A DNA stretch of 36,851 nt. Origin: OMOG01 sp041485845 (lineage in GTDB: Bacteria > Acidobacteriota > Terriglobia > Bryobacterales > Bryobacteraceae). The stretch is taken from the NCBI GenBank assembly GCA_041485845.1, contig JBGPKH010000008.1:1-36851 (forward strand), in the 5' to 3' direction. Positions 1-6,835 of this stretch are shown one piece after another (positions within the stretch are counted from its first letter, which is position 1; every line of letters starts with the position of its first letter). The notes beneath the pieces were generated by a model that saw only the letters and a program-made list of their open reading frames with translations, was not told the origin of the DNA and did not search any database. Both the position numbers and the translations under genes were made by a program.

Positions 1-172
1 ACTCGGTTTGCACGTCGGTGAGGGCGAACTGGCGGCGCAGGAAGACGATGGCGCCGTTGATCACGGCGATGTCGAAACCGAAGAGCAGGCCGGAGACCGC
101 CGCCACCATCGAGACCAGGTAGACGTAGCCGGTGCTGCCTTGCCGGTTGGGTGCGCCGACCGCGGGTTGCAT
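1..172 (-). CDS. Sugar-porter MFS transporter, N-terminal fragment (runs off window)
   Basis: Only the first 57 codons are present, read leftwards from the ATG at 172-170 and cut by the window edge. After about 15 polar residues comes the first membrane helix, YLVSMVAAVSGLLFGFDIAV, followed by INGAIVFLRRQF. The GLLFGFD-x-x-VI-x-GA signature in helix 1 is typical of the sugar-porter family of the major facilitator superfamily, which move sugars or polyols with protons across the inner membrane. The substrate cannot be told from this part. No clear Shine-Dalgarno sequence precedes the start. The family assignment is strong; the specific function is open. Confidence 0.8.
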   Translation of the reverse strand, partial: MQPAVGAPNRQGSTGYVYLVSMVAAVSGLLFGFDIAVINGAIVFLRRQFALTDVQTE

Positions 173-240
173 GAAGGGGATACGGTAGCGTCCGGCGCGG
201 CGAATGTCACGGGGGCGGGTGCTACAATCGTGTCGAGCGC

Positions 241-317
241 GCGCCCGTAGCTCAGGTGGATAGAGCGGCTGGCTTCGAACCAGTAGGTCGGGAGTTCGAG
301 TCTCTCCGGGCGCGCCA
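241..317 (+). tRNA. tRNA-Arg, anticodon TCG
   Basis: A full cloverleaf can be drawn by eye. The acceptor arm GCGCCCG (241-247) pairs with CGGGCGC (307-313). G314 is the discriminator base and CCA is encoded at 315-317. The anticodon stem is 268-272 with 280-284 and the loop is CTTCGAA. The anticodon TCG (275-277) reads the arginine codon CGA. The T arm carries the canonical TTCGAGT loop. A recombinase remnant lies 14 bases downstream, so this tRNA was probably an integration target. I saw no second copy of the tRNA 3' end in the next kilobase. Confidence 0.95.
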
Positions 318-330
318 GAAAACAAAGCAC

Positions 331-610
331 TTAGCCCTCAATCCACCTTCGCGGAATCGGATTTGGCAGCAACCGTGGCAGCAACTGCGAAAGTGCGGCA
401 TCCATCTTCGTTGCGGTCTCCTTTTTCGTCTCTTCCAAGAGATGACCGTAGACCTGTAGAGTGAATGCCGCGGAGCTGTGACCCAACAGTTCGCTGATGG
501 CTTTGATGTTCACCCCCTGGGCGAATCAGGATTGCAACGGCGCTATGGCGGAGATCGTGAATCCGCACCCTCGGGAGTTCTGCCAGGGCGAGGATGCTCT
601 GAAAACGGCG
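331..610 (-). pseudogene. Tyrosine recombinase (phage-type integrase) C-terminal remnant, frameshifted
   Basis: The minus strand encodes the C-terminal catalytic part of a tyrosine recombinase in two frames. The first frame (about 600-520) gives LPRVRIHDLRHSAVAILI with the HxLRH box. The second (about 518-331) gives VNIKAISELLGHSSAAF followed by LQVYGHLLEE, with the LGH box and the nucleophile tyrosine. The two join if one base is removed from the C5TG3 run at 513-521. The N-terminal domain and first catalytic arginine are absent, and upstream the frame runs into an IS66 fragment. The piece cannot encode an active enzyme. Its position just 3' of tRNA-Arg fits an old island integrase. The stop is TAA at 333-331. 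Confidence 0.8.
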
Positions 611-800
611 CAGGACGATGGGCTGGGATTGGAGCTGCCGTACTCCGAGCCGATCTCCCGGCGCCAGCGGCCGCGCTTGCTCTTCCACGCGATACAACTG
701 CGCAATCAGCGACAGCGCCGGCCCCATGCGCGCCTGATCCGACTCCAACGCCTTATGGAAGTATCTTCGGGCATGAGCGTTATCCGGAGCACCAGATAAG
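605..800 (-). mobile_element. IS66-family transposase fragment
   Basis: Reading the minus strand from about 785 to 605 gives DNAHARRYFHKALESDQARM, then GPALSLIAQLYRVEEQARPL, then a stretch ending in RQLQSQPIVLRRFQS. This closely matches the part of IS66 transposases (TnpC) after the catalytic Asp region, usually CWAHARRKFxEAL...LIxxLYxVExxAR...RQxxSxPIL. Only about 60 codons survive of a protein that is normally about 500 residues, and neither end of an IS66 element is visible. At about residue FQS the frame passes straight into the integrase remnant, so the two pieces form a chimeric open frame. I identify the family from memory of the motif. Confidence 0.65.
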
Positions 801-842
801 GCGCATTATCTGGACTCCGGGATTATCCAGAGCGAATGCGCC
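780..842. repeat. Nested inverted repeats beside mobile-element remnants
   Basis: CCAGATAA (792-799) and TTATCTGG (806-813) are perfect 8-bp arms around a 6-bp spacer. Overlapping them, GGCGCATT (800-807) pairs with AATGCGCC (835-842), and within that TCTGGA (809-814) pairs with TCCAGA (826-831). A further TTATCCGG at 780-787 is a near copy of the TTATCTGG arm. Arms of this size around a 6-bp spacer resemble tyrosine-recombinase core sites or the end of a mobile element, but could also just form an RNA hairpin. No protein-coding reading explains the symmetry. Confidence 0.6.
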
Positions 843-990
843 GGGGAGTGCGTACAACGGGGAGAATCGTTCGTGAGCGTCGTGATAATTCCCTCATGTC
901 GGGAGCAATCCCCGGAGCTTGGGCCAACTGTCGCGGTAGGGACGGCCATTGCTGACCACGCCCCCTCACAGATCCGTACGAGCGCGTTTA

Positions 991-1022
991 CGCATATTAT
1001 GTGGCGCGACACATGATATGCG
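991..1022 (-). terminator. 13-bp stem hairpin after the operon's last gene
   Basis: CGCATATTATGTG (991-1003) and CACATGATATGCG (1010-1022) are complementary at 12 of 13 positions around the 6-base spacer GCGCGA. It lies 25 bases past the stop codon of the last gene of the long minus-strand operon, a natural place for a transcription terminator. No strong U tract follows on the minus strand (TAAACGCG), so intrinsic termination is not certain. The alternative is a recombinase-type site, because the spacer is again 6 bp, as in the repeats at 792-813. Confidence 0.45.
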
Positions 1023-1046
1023 GGAAAGCGTCCGTAAAATCGTTCG

Positions 1047-2672
1047 CTATGGGTTCTCGCGGATCGACACTACACGATCCGCTTTTACGTGCGCCAGCTT
1101 CTGCCGGGCACCGCTGGGCCACTCGATCTCGATTTGATCCGCCTCTCGGCTGGCGCCGAGGCCAAAATGTAACCGCAGATCGTTTTGCGACAGGTAGCCG
1201 CCGCCGCTCCGCACCTCGTCGACCTGGCTCCGGCCGGAAGCCGTCAACCGCACGCGCGCTCCCAAAGCCGAACGGTTGGATTTCGCGCCGGTGAGCTGGA
1301 GCATAATCCAGTGGTTGGATCCGGACGCCGATTGCTTGAGCAGAGACGGGGATTCGTTCTGATTGTTAACCAGGATCTCGATTGCTCCGTCGTTATCGAT
1401 GTCGCCGAAGGCGGCGCCGCGGGAGGAGTGCAACTCCAGGAGCGCGGGGCCGGCAGCGCCGGACACGTCGTCAAACCGGCCTTTGCCGGCATTGTGGTAG
1501 AGAATCATCGGGTTCTTGTATCGGACCGCGCCGCCCAGCCTGTCCACCTCCGGGAAGGCGTGCCCGTTCACCAGAAGCAGGTCCTTCCAGCCGTCGTTGT
1601 CGAAGTCGAAGAAGCCGCAGCCCCATCCAACGTAGCGGGTATTGTGCGCCAGACCCGCGGCCACGGTCGCATCGTCGAACTCTCCTTTACCACGGTTGCG
1701 ATAGAGGGTCTCACGTTCGTCTGAAAAGTTCGAGCGAAAGATATCGAGCCAACCGTCGCCGTCATAGTCGGCTGCCGTGACGCCCATGCCGGACATGGAC
1801 CTTCCGTCCGCGTCATAGGCCACGCCGCGAAGTACGGCTTCTTCGGCGAACGTGCCGTCCCCCTGGTTGATGTACAACAACGAGGGCGTCTGGTCACAGG
1901 CAACATAGATGTCGGGGCGGCCGTCTCCGTTGAAATCGCCGGTGAGCACGCCGAGCGCATAATGGCCCGACGGCTCGGCGATTTTGGAGTGCTCCGAGAC
2001 ATCCGTAAAAGTGCCGCCGGCATTGGCATGGTAGAGAATGTTCCGGTCGAAAGGCAGGCCGCGCGGTCCACAGTTGACCGCGATGCCCCGATACCAACAG
2101 TACGGATTCGCGCCGGGCTCCGGCGTGGTCTTGGGATCGAACTGGAGATAGTTCGCGACGAAAAGATCGAGCCGGCCATCGTTGTCGTAGTCGAGAAAAG
2201 CGCAGCCGGTGTTATACCGAACCCTGTCCTCGGTGAGATGGGCGGCGGCCGTCACGTCTTCAAAATGCTTACCGCCGGCGTTGCGATACAGCCGGTTTTG
2301 CCCCCAATACGTGACGAACAGGTCGGTGTACCCGTCGTTGTCATAGTCGCCGGCGCAGACGCCCTGCCCCCAGCCCTCCGACGTCAAGCCCAGGCCTTCG
2401 GTCACGTCGGTGAAATGATCGTGCCCGTCGTTGTGGTAGAGCCGATTGCTGCCACCCTTGCCGGAGACGACGAAGATATCCAGGAGCCCGTCGTTGTCGT
2501 AATCCAGGAGGGCGACGCCGCTTCCGGTGGTTTCAATGATAAATTGTTTCGCGTTGGCGCCTCCGTTGGGAAACGGGCGCCGGAGGCCGGCCTTCGCGGC
2601 GATGTTGCGGAAATCCGGGCGAGGCTGGGCTGCCGAAACCAGGAGTAACGCGATGGCGGCAAGCGCCCTCAT
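1047..2672 (-). CDS. CRTAC1 family protein: secreted FG-GAP propeller with C-terminal ASPIC/UnbV domain
   Basis: The 541-residue protein starts with a Sec signal peptide (MRALAAIALLLVSAAQP). It carries at least seven FG-GAP/VCBS-type calcium-binding loops of the form DYDNDGxxDIF, for example LLDYDNDGLLDIFVVSG near residue 55, which predict an extracellular or periplasmic beta-propeller. A two-cysteine motif ends in CGPRGLP. Residues from about 465 on form an ASPIC/UnbV domain (SNRSALGARVRL, GGGYLSQND, FGLG, WPSG). The ATG (2672-2670) overlaps the TGA of the upstream TPR gene by 4 nt. This is the last gene of the operon. It is a clear paralogue of the divergent protein at 14528-16231. The biochemical role of this family in bacteria is poorly defined; adhesion or binding is inferred from the fold. 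Confidence 0.88.
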   Translation of the reverse strand: MRALAAIALLLVSAAQPRPDFRNIAAKAGLRRPFPNGGANAKQFIIETTGSGVALLDYDNDGLLDIFVVSGKGGSNRLYHNDGHDHFTDVTEGLGLTSEGWGQGVCAGDYDNDGYTDLFVTYWGQNRLYRNAGGKHFEDVTAAAHLTEDRVRYNTGCAFLDYDNDGRLDLFVANYLQFDPKTTPEPGANPYCWYRGIAVNCGPRGLPFDRNILYHANAGGTFTDVSEHSKIAEPSGHYALGVLTGDFNGDGRPDIYVACDQTPSLLYINQGDGTFAEEAVLRGVAYDADGRSMSGMGVTAADYDGDGWLDIFRSNFSDERETLYRNRGKGEFDDATVAAGLAHNTRYVGWGCGFFDFDNDGWKDLLLVNGHAFPEVDRLGGAVRYKNPMILYHNAGKGRFDDVSGAAGPALLELHSSRGAAFGDIDNDGAIEILVNNQNESPSLLKQSASGSNHWIMLQLTGAKSNRSALGARVRLTASGRSQVDEVRSGGGYLSQNDLRLHFGLGASREADQIEIEWPSGARQKLAHVKADRVVSIRENP

Positions 2673-3643
2673 TGCTTAGGCGGCTTCTCGCCCAACTTCT
2701 TCAAGAATTCGGTGAATTCGCCTTCGGGCGGCTTCTGGAGTTCATCGAGGACCGCCTTCTCGCGCTTCGCAGCTTCGAGGTCTCCCGAGTTTCGATAAGC
2801 CATCATCAGGCTGTAGTGCGCGGTCTCGTTGCGCGGCTGGAGTTTGACCGCCCGATTCAGAAGTGAGATGGCGTCCGGGTATTCCTTGTTCTCCAGACGC
2901 GCCCTGCCGACAGCAACCAGCGCCTCGACGAAGTCAGGCCGCAACGCCCAGGCTCGTTCGAGACGGCTGACGCCGGCATCGCGTTTGCCCTGGGCGATCA
3001 GAATCTGGCCCACCTCGTATTCCGCGGCGGCGTCCCCGCTATTCAAGGCCAGCTCCCCCTCGAACTCCCGGCGCGCGTTTTCCAGCGCCACCGGCCCTTG
3101 CGCGTCGATCAGGATTACGCGGCCCAGCCGGAAATGCAGGTCGAGGGCGCGTGGATTCTTCTCGATTGCCTTCCGGTATTCGGCCGCGGCTTCATGATAT
3201 TTGCCCTGGATTTCCAGGATTTCACCCGAAATCTGATTGACGCGGTAGGAGGCGGGGGTCTTCTGAAACATCTGGTACACCGCTTCGTTCCATGCCCTGA
3301 GATGAGCGCGGGCCGATTGGTAAAGCACATCGGCGTCGGAAGGGTAGTCGGCTTTGAGGTTTGATTCGACGCAGCTCAGGAGCGCTTCGCCGGCGAGCCG
3401 TCGCAGCTCCGGCCCGGCCGCATCCGCGAACGCCGCCGCCAACCGGGGAACGGCCTGCGCGCAGCCTCCCGTCGCAGCCTGCACCAGGGCGAGAAAGACG
3501 GGCGCCTCTCGGTCCTCCGATTGCTGGAAGTAACTTCGAGCCTCAGCGTGCCGGCCCGCACGGAAGGCCTCGATGCCGCGTCTGAGGGCGTCGTCCGCCA
3601 GCGCCGGCAGAGCACACAGCAGGAGAACGCTAATGGCCCGCAT
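2669..3643 (-). CDS. Secreted TPR-repeat protein
   Basis: I chose the ATG at 3643 because it gives a clean signal peptide, MRAISVLLLCALPALA, followed by DDALRRGIEAFRAGRHAEAR; an ATG one codon upstream is also possible. The 324 residues contain several tetratricopeptide units, including GKYHEAAAEYRKAIEKNPRA, GKRDAGVSRLERAWALRPDF, KEYPDAISLLNRAVKLQPRN and GDLEAAKREK. They form a helical protein-binding scaffold, presumably periplasmic. The start lies 14 nt inside the preceding small gene and the TGA overlaps the next ATG (ATGA). Expression is therefore likely coupled on both sides. No enzymatic motif is seen. Confidence 0.87.
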   Translation of the reverse strand: MRAISVLLLCALPALADDALRRGIEAFRAGRHAEARSYFQQSEDREAPVFLALVQAATGGCAQAVPRLAAAFADAAGPELRRLAGEALLSCVESNLKADYPSDADVLYQSARAHLRAWNEAVYQMFQKTPASYRVNQISGEILEIQGKYHEAAAEYRKAIEKNPRALDLHFRLGRVILIDAQGPVALENARREFEGELALNSGDAAAEYEVGQILIAQGKRDAGVSRLERAWALRPDFVEALVAVGRARLENKEYPDAISLLNRAVKLQPRNETAHYSLMMAYRNSGDLEAAKREKAVLDELQKPPEGEFTEFLKKLGEKPPKQ

Positions 3644-3836
3644 CATCCAGAAGCAGGTCGAGGCCGCTGAACCGGCGGCGGTCCTTACCCTCAAAATAGC
3701 GGAAGCTCAGCAATGGCGGTTGGCCCGGCGCCAACCGAGGCAGTGCGGCGATTCGCTGCGACGGGCTTTCGCCGATCGAGACCATCCTTCCGGACGCTGC
3801 GATCTGCATGACTAAGCTGAGAACCAGTGGCGTCAT
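3630..3836 (-). CDS. Small 68-aa exported or membrane-anchored protein, function unknown
   Basis: The frame opens with ATG at 3836-3834, which shares ATGA with the stop of the 1000-aa gene upstream, and ends 14 nt inside the next gene. The product begins with a hydrophobic stretch, MTPLVLSLVMQIAASG, which could be a signal peptide or a single anchor. The remaining about 50 residues include PPLLSFRYFEGKDRRRFSGL and an acidic tail. I recognise no family. The tight overlaps on both sides support its being a real gene: without it there would be a 190-bp gap in an operon that otherwise has none. A chance frame in GC-rich DNA remains possible. Confidence 0.55.
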   Translation of the reverse strand: MTPLVLSLVMQIAASGRMVSIGESPSQRIAALPRLAPGQPPLLSFRYFEGKDRRRFSGLDLLLDDAGH

Positions 3837-6835
3837 CGTGAATCGACCTCCCGCAGCGCGCGCTGGGCCTTTTCGTCGCCCGGCTTTCGTTCCAGCCACT
3901 CCATGATTACTCCGCGCGCCTTGTCCCGCTCCCCGGCCTGCAGGTAGACACGGCCGAGGTTGAGATATAGCATATCATCGTCCGGAGCCTCGCGGATAGC
4001 GTAGCGGAAGGCGGCGATCGCGTCGGTCGGCTGGCCCATTTTCAAATAGAGCACCCCGAGATCGTTGAGCGCCGGCGCGTAGTTCCGCTGCACGAGGATC
4101 GCCCGCTGAAACAGGCCGCGCGCCTCCGCATAGAGCGATTTCTCGGCAAAGCGCTGACCCAGATTGTCGGCCGCCACCGCGGACCTCGGCGGCACGGCGA
4201 ACAGTTTTCGGACCGCGCCGCGAGCCTCGGCCAGACGGCCGGCATCCAGGTGGATCTGGGCGATGGCCATGAGGGCCCGTTCGTTTTCGGGCGACCGTCT
4301 CACTACCTCATCCAGATAGGGCAGGGCCCGATCGGGGTAGCCTGCCCCGAAGAACGCGGCCCCAAGCTTGAAATAGTCGCGCGCCGGGGCGCTGGCCCGG
4401 TACGTGCCTTCGAACGGAAGCGCGCCTGGCGCCAGCGCTGCGAGGTCCGCCCGGACTTCAGCCGAGCCGGGCATGGCGGCGTAGATCTTGCGCGCCCGCC
4501 CCGCGGAGTCAAGCAGCAGCACAAGCGGCGCCGTCAATGCGGCGCGATAGTCGAAGAGATAGCGGCGGAAGATGCGCCAGACAGCGGCGTCCGAGCCCGC
4601 CGGATTCACCACCAGCAGCCCCGGCGCTTTCGCAGGGATTGGCAGCGGCACGGGCTCCACGAACCACGTGGTGTGCAGGCGCGGCTCGTTGTCGACCGCG
4701 ATCGGCGACGCCGCCGGGAACTGGGGCCGAGGCTTGAATGGCTTGGACGAAGGCGCGTCGGACCCCTCGGCGATTGTATACAAGTGCCCGGCGGCCAAAG
4801 ACATCAACGTCTGTTCCAGCCCCGACGGCCATTTCACGTGGACGCGTTTGGCAATCTTCGAATCGCCGAGGCCGAAATAGAGTTGCTTGGTGTGCTGGGA
4901 TAGAAACGCGGAGCCTGCCTGAACGGCCTTCACCATGCCATCCACTTCGACGACTGCCCCGATCGCATCCCGATTCGATTTCGAGCCGCGCAAGGAGAAC
5001 GCGATGGAGTTACGATCGCCCGCGCAATGGTTCTGGAACACCCGGACCTGCGGGCCGAGCCGGTTCTTGACGATCAGGTCGAGCCTGCCGTCGCCGTCGA
5101 AATCGGTCACCGCGAAAGCGCGGCTGTCCTCCGCGAAATCCAGCCCGCTGATGCCGGAACAGTCGACATACCGGCCGTTGCGGCGGGCGTAGAACATATT
5201 CGGCTCGGGCGCGCTCCAGGCGTAGTCTTCGCGGATGTACTGGTTGAGAGCGTTCCAGCCATTCTCGTACGCTTCCGACGGCCGCGCATCCACGCCCGCA
5301 TTCGCCACCACCTGCCGCCAGAAGAACCCCATCACGTCTTTCGCGCTCTTGTTCGACAGCATGCCGCAGGCGATAAAGATCTCGGGGGCGCCGTCGTTAT
5401 CAAAATCGTGCCCGTCGGAAGCCCACGCCCAGCGCCCGACCTCGACCCGTTCCTTCGGCCCCGCCTCTTCAAACCGGCCGCCGCCGAGATTCCGATAGAG
5501 CGAGTTGCCTTTCGTATGCCGGCGGTAGGCTTCAGCCAGTTGCGGACTGTGGCGCGCCGGATGGAACGCCTTCGAGGAGGTGACGCGCTGCCCGCAATCG
5601 CTCCACATGTTCGATACGTATAGATCCGGGCGGCCGTCGCCATCGTAGTCGAACCAGGAAGCGCTCATGCCTGGTCCGACGTCTTCCACTCCGGCTTCGG
5701 CCGCGACATCCCGGAATCTCCCGTTTTCGTTCTTGTACAGATTGTTGCGCCCGAAATCGTTGGCGACATATAAGCTCGGCCAACCACTGCCGTCGTAGTC
5801 GCACCAGGCCGCGGCGAAGCTGTAGCGGTTATTGTTCTGGTCGATCCCGCTGGGCTCGGTCACGTCCTCGAAGTAGCCGGAGCCGTCGGGCTTGAGACAG
5901 TTTCGGAACAGGAAGTTGGGCGGGCCATTCTGCGCGTCGTGGTACGGCGCGGGGTAACGGTATTGGGCTTCGCTCTGGAAATAGACATACGCGCACGCGT
6001 AGAGGTCCACCAGGCCGTCGCGGTCGTAGTCGGCCGCCGCCATGCCGGTGAAGGTTCCCTGCGGTGGGCGGGCGAACCGAAACACGCCTGCGCGCATGGA
6101 GAACCGGCCTTGGCCGTCGTTCAACAGGAGCAAGGGTCCGTTGGGAAGCAGCACCACCAGGTCCTGGCGGCCCAGATTGCGGAAGTCGACAAAGAGAGCG
6201 GACGCGGTATCGTCGAGCAGCCCGACTCCGGCGCGCTCCGTGATATCGACCATCGCGCCGCCGTCGAGTTTGTACAGCCGATTCGGAAGTCCGCCGGGCT
6301 GGAGGATATAGATTTCGTCGGCGCCGTCATTGTCGATATCGCCCACGGCAATGCCCTTCATGCCGAAGACGTCGATCCCACACGCCGGATCGAGACGCGC
6401 GCGCCAGTATGGGATGCCTCGCGCGAGCTGCTCGCGGAAGGACGGTGTGTTGGCGAAAACGCTCCCGGTAATGTCGTTGAAAAACGGCGCCTCCGACGAA
6501 GCGATCTGCTCCTCCACTACGCCCCGGATGGTGGTATCGCCCGCGGACCAGTTCATTTTGTAATAGCCGGTTCGATATTCGCGAGCACCGTTCTTCCCCA
6601 TGCCCGTGATTTCATAGCGAACCAGATCGTTGGGGAGAGGGAAGTAGCGGCCGGGCCGGCTCTTGCGCAATCGCTCCACGACCAGTTGCGCGATTTTCTC
6701 CTCCGGAAAGGCGTCGTTCCCGCTGTCGATCTGTTCGCGCAGGGTTTCATATTGCATCGCATCCGCGGCGACGGCCCGACGGGCGAGCCCCGCGGCGGAA
6801 CAGGCGGCGATGAATCGGCGGCGGTTCAGACTCAC
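3833..6835 (-). CDS. Large Tat-exported CRTAC1-type protein with C-terminal TPR domain
   Basis: The GTG at 6835-6833 overlaps the upstream TGA (GTGA) and starts MSLNRRRFIAACSAAGLARR, a Tat-like signal, so I prefer it to the longer upstream frame. The 1000-residue product has FG-GAP/VCBS loops from about residue 165 to 600 (GDIDNDGADEIYIL, DYDGDGRPDLYVSN, DFDGDGRLDLIVKN). An ASPIC/UnbV domain follows at about 620-690 (SNRDAIGAVVEVD, FGLG, WPSGLEQ). A linker domain comes next, possibly thioredoxin-like (low certainty), then about five TPR units from about 820 to the end. At about twice the usual CRTAC1 length, it joins the propeller to a TPR scaffold. The two neighbouring TPR genes and the second CRTAC1 gene repeat the same two modules as separate proteins. 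Confidence 0.87.
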   Translation of the reverse strand: MSLNRRRFIAACSAAGLARRAVAADAMQYETLREQIDSGNDAFPEEKIAQLVVERLRKSRPGRYFPLPNDLVRYEITGMGKNGAREYRTGYYKMNWSAGDTTIRGVVEEQIASSEAPFFNDITGSVFANTPSFREQLARGIPYWRARLDPACGIDVFGMKGIAVGDIDNDGADEIYILQPGGLPNRLYKLDGGAMVDITERAGVGLLDDTASALFVDFRNLGRQDLVVLLPNGPLLLLNDGQGRFSMRAGVFRFARPPQGTFTGMAAADYDRDGLVDLYACAYVYFQSEAQYRYPAPYHDAQNGPPNFLFRNCLKPDGSGYFEDVTEPSGIDQNNNRYSFAAAWCDYDGSGWPSLYVANDFGRNNLYKNENGRFRDVAAEAGVEDVGPGMSASWFDYDGDGRPDLYVSNMWSDCGQRVTSSKAFHPARHSPQLAEAYRRHTKGNSLYRNLGGGRFEEAGPKERVEVGRWAWASDGHDFDNDGAPEIFIACGMLSNKSAKDVMGFFWRQVVANAGVDARPSEAYENGWNALNQYIREDYAWSAPEPNMFYARRNGRYVDCSGISGLDFAEDSRAFAVTDFDGDGRLDLIVKNRLGPQVRVFQNHCAGDRNSIAFSLRGSKSNRDAIGAVVEVDGMVKAVQAGSAFLSQHTKQLYFGLGDSKIAKRVHVKWPSGLEQTLMSLAAGHLYTIAEGSDAPSSKPFKPRPQFPAASPIAVDNEPRLHTTWFVEPVPLPIPAKAPGLLVVNPAGSDAAVWRIFRRYLFDYRAALTAPLVLLLDSAGRARKIYAAMPGSAEVRADLAALAPGALPFEGTYRASAPARDYFKLGAAFFGAGYPDRALPYLDEVVRRSPENERALMAIAQIHLDAGRLAEARGAVRKLFAVPPRSAVAADNLGQRFAEKSLYAEARGLFQRAILVQRNYAPALNDLGVLYLKMGQPTDAIAAFRYAIREAPDDDMLYLNLGRVYLQAGERDKARGVIMEWLERKPGDEKAQRALREVDSR

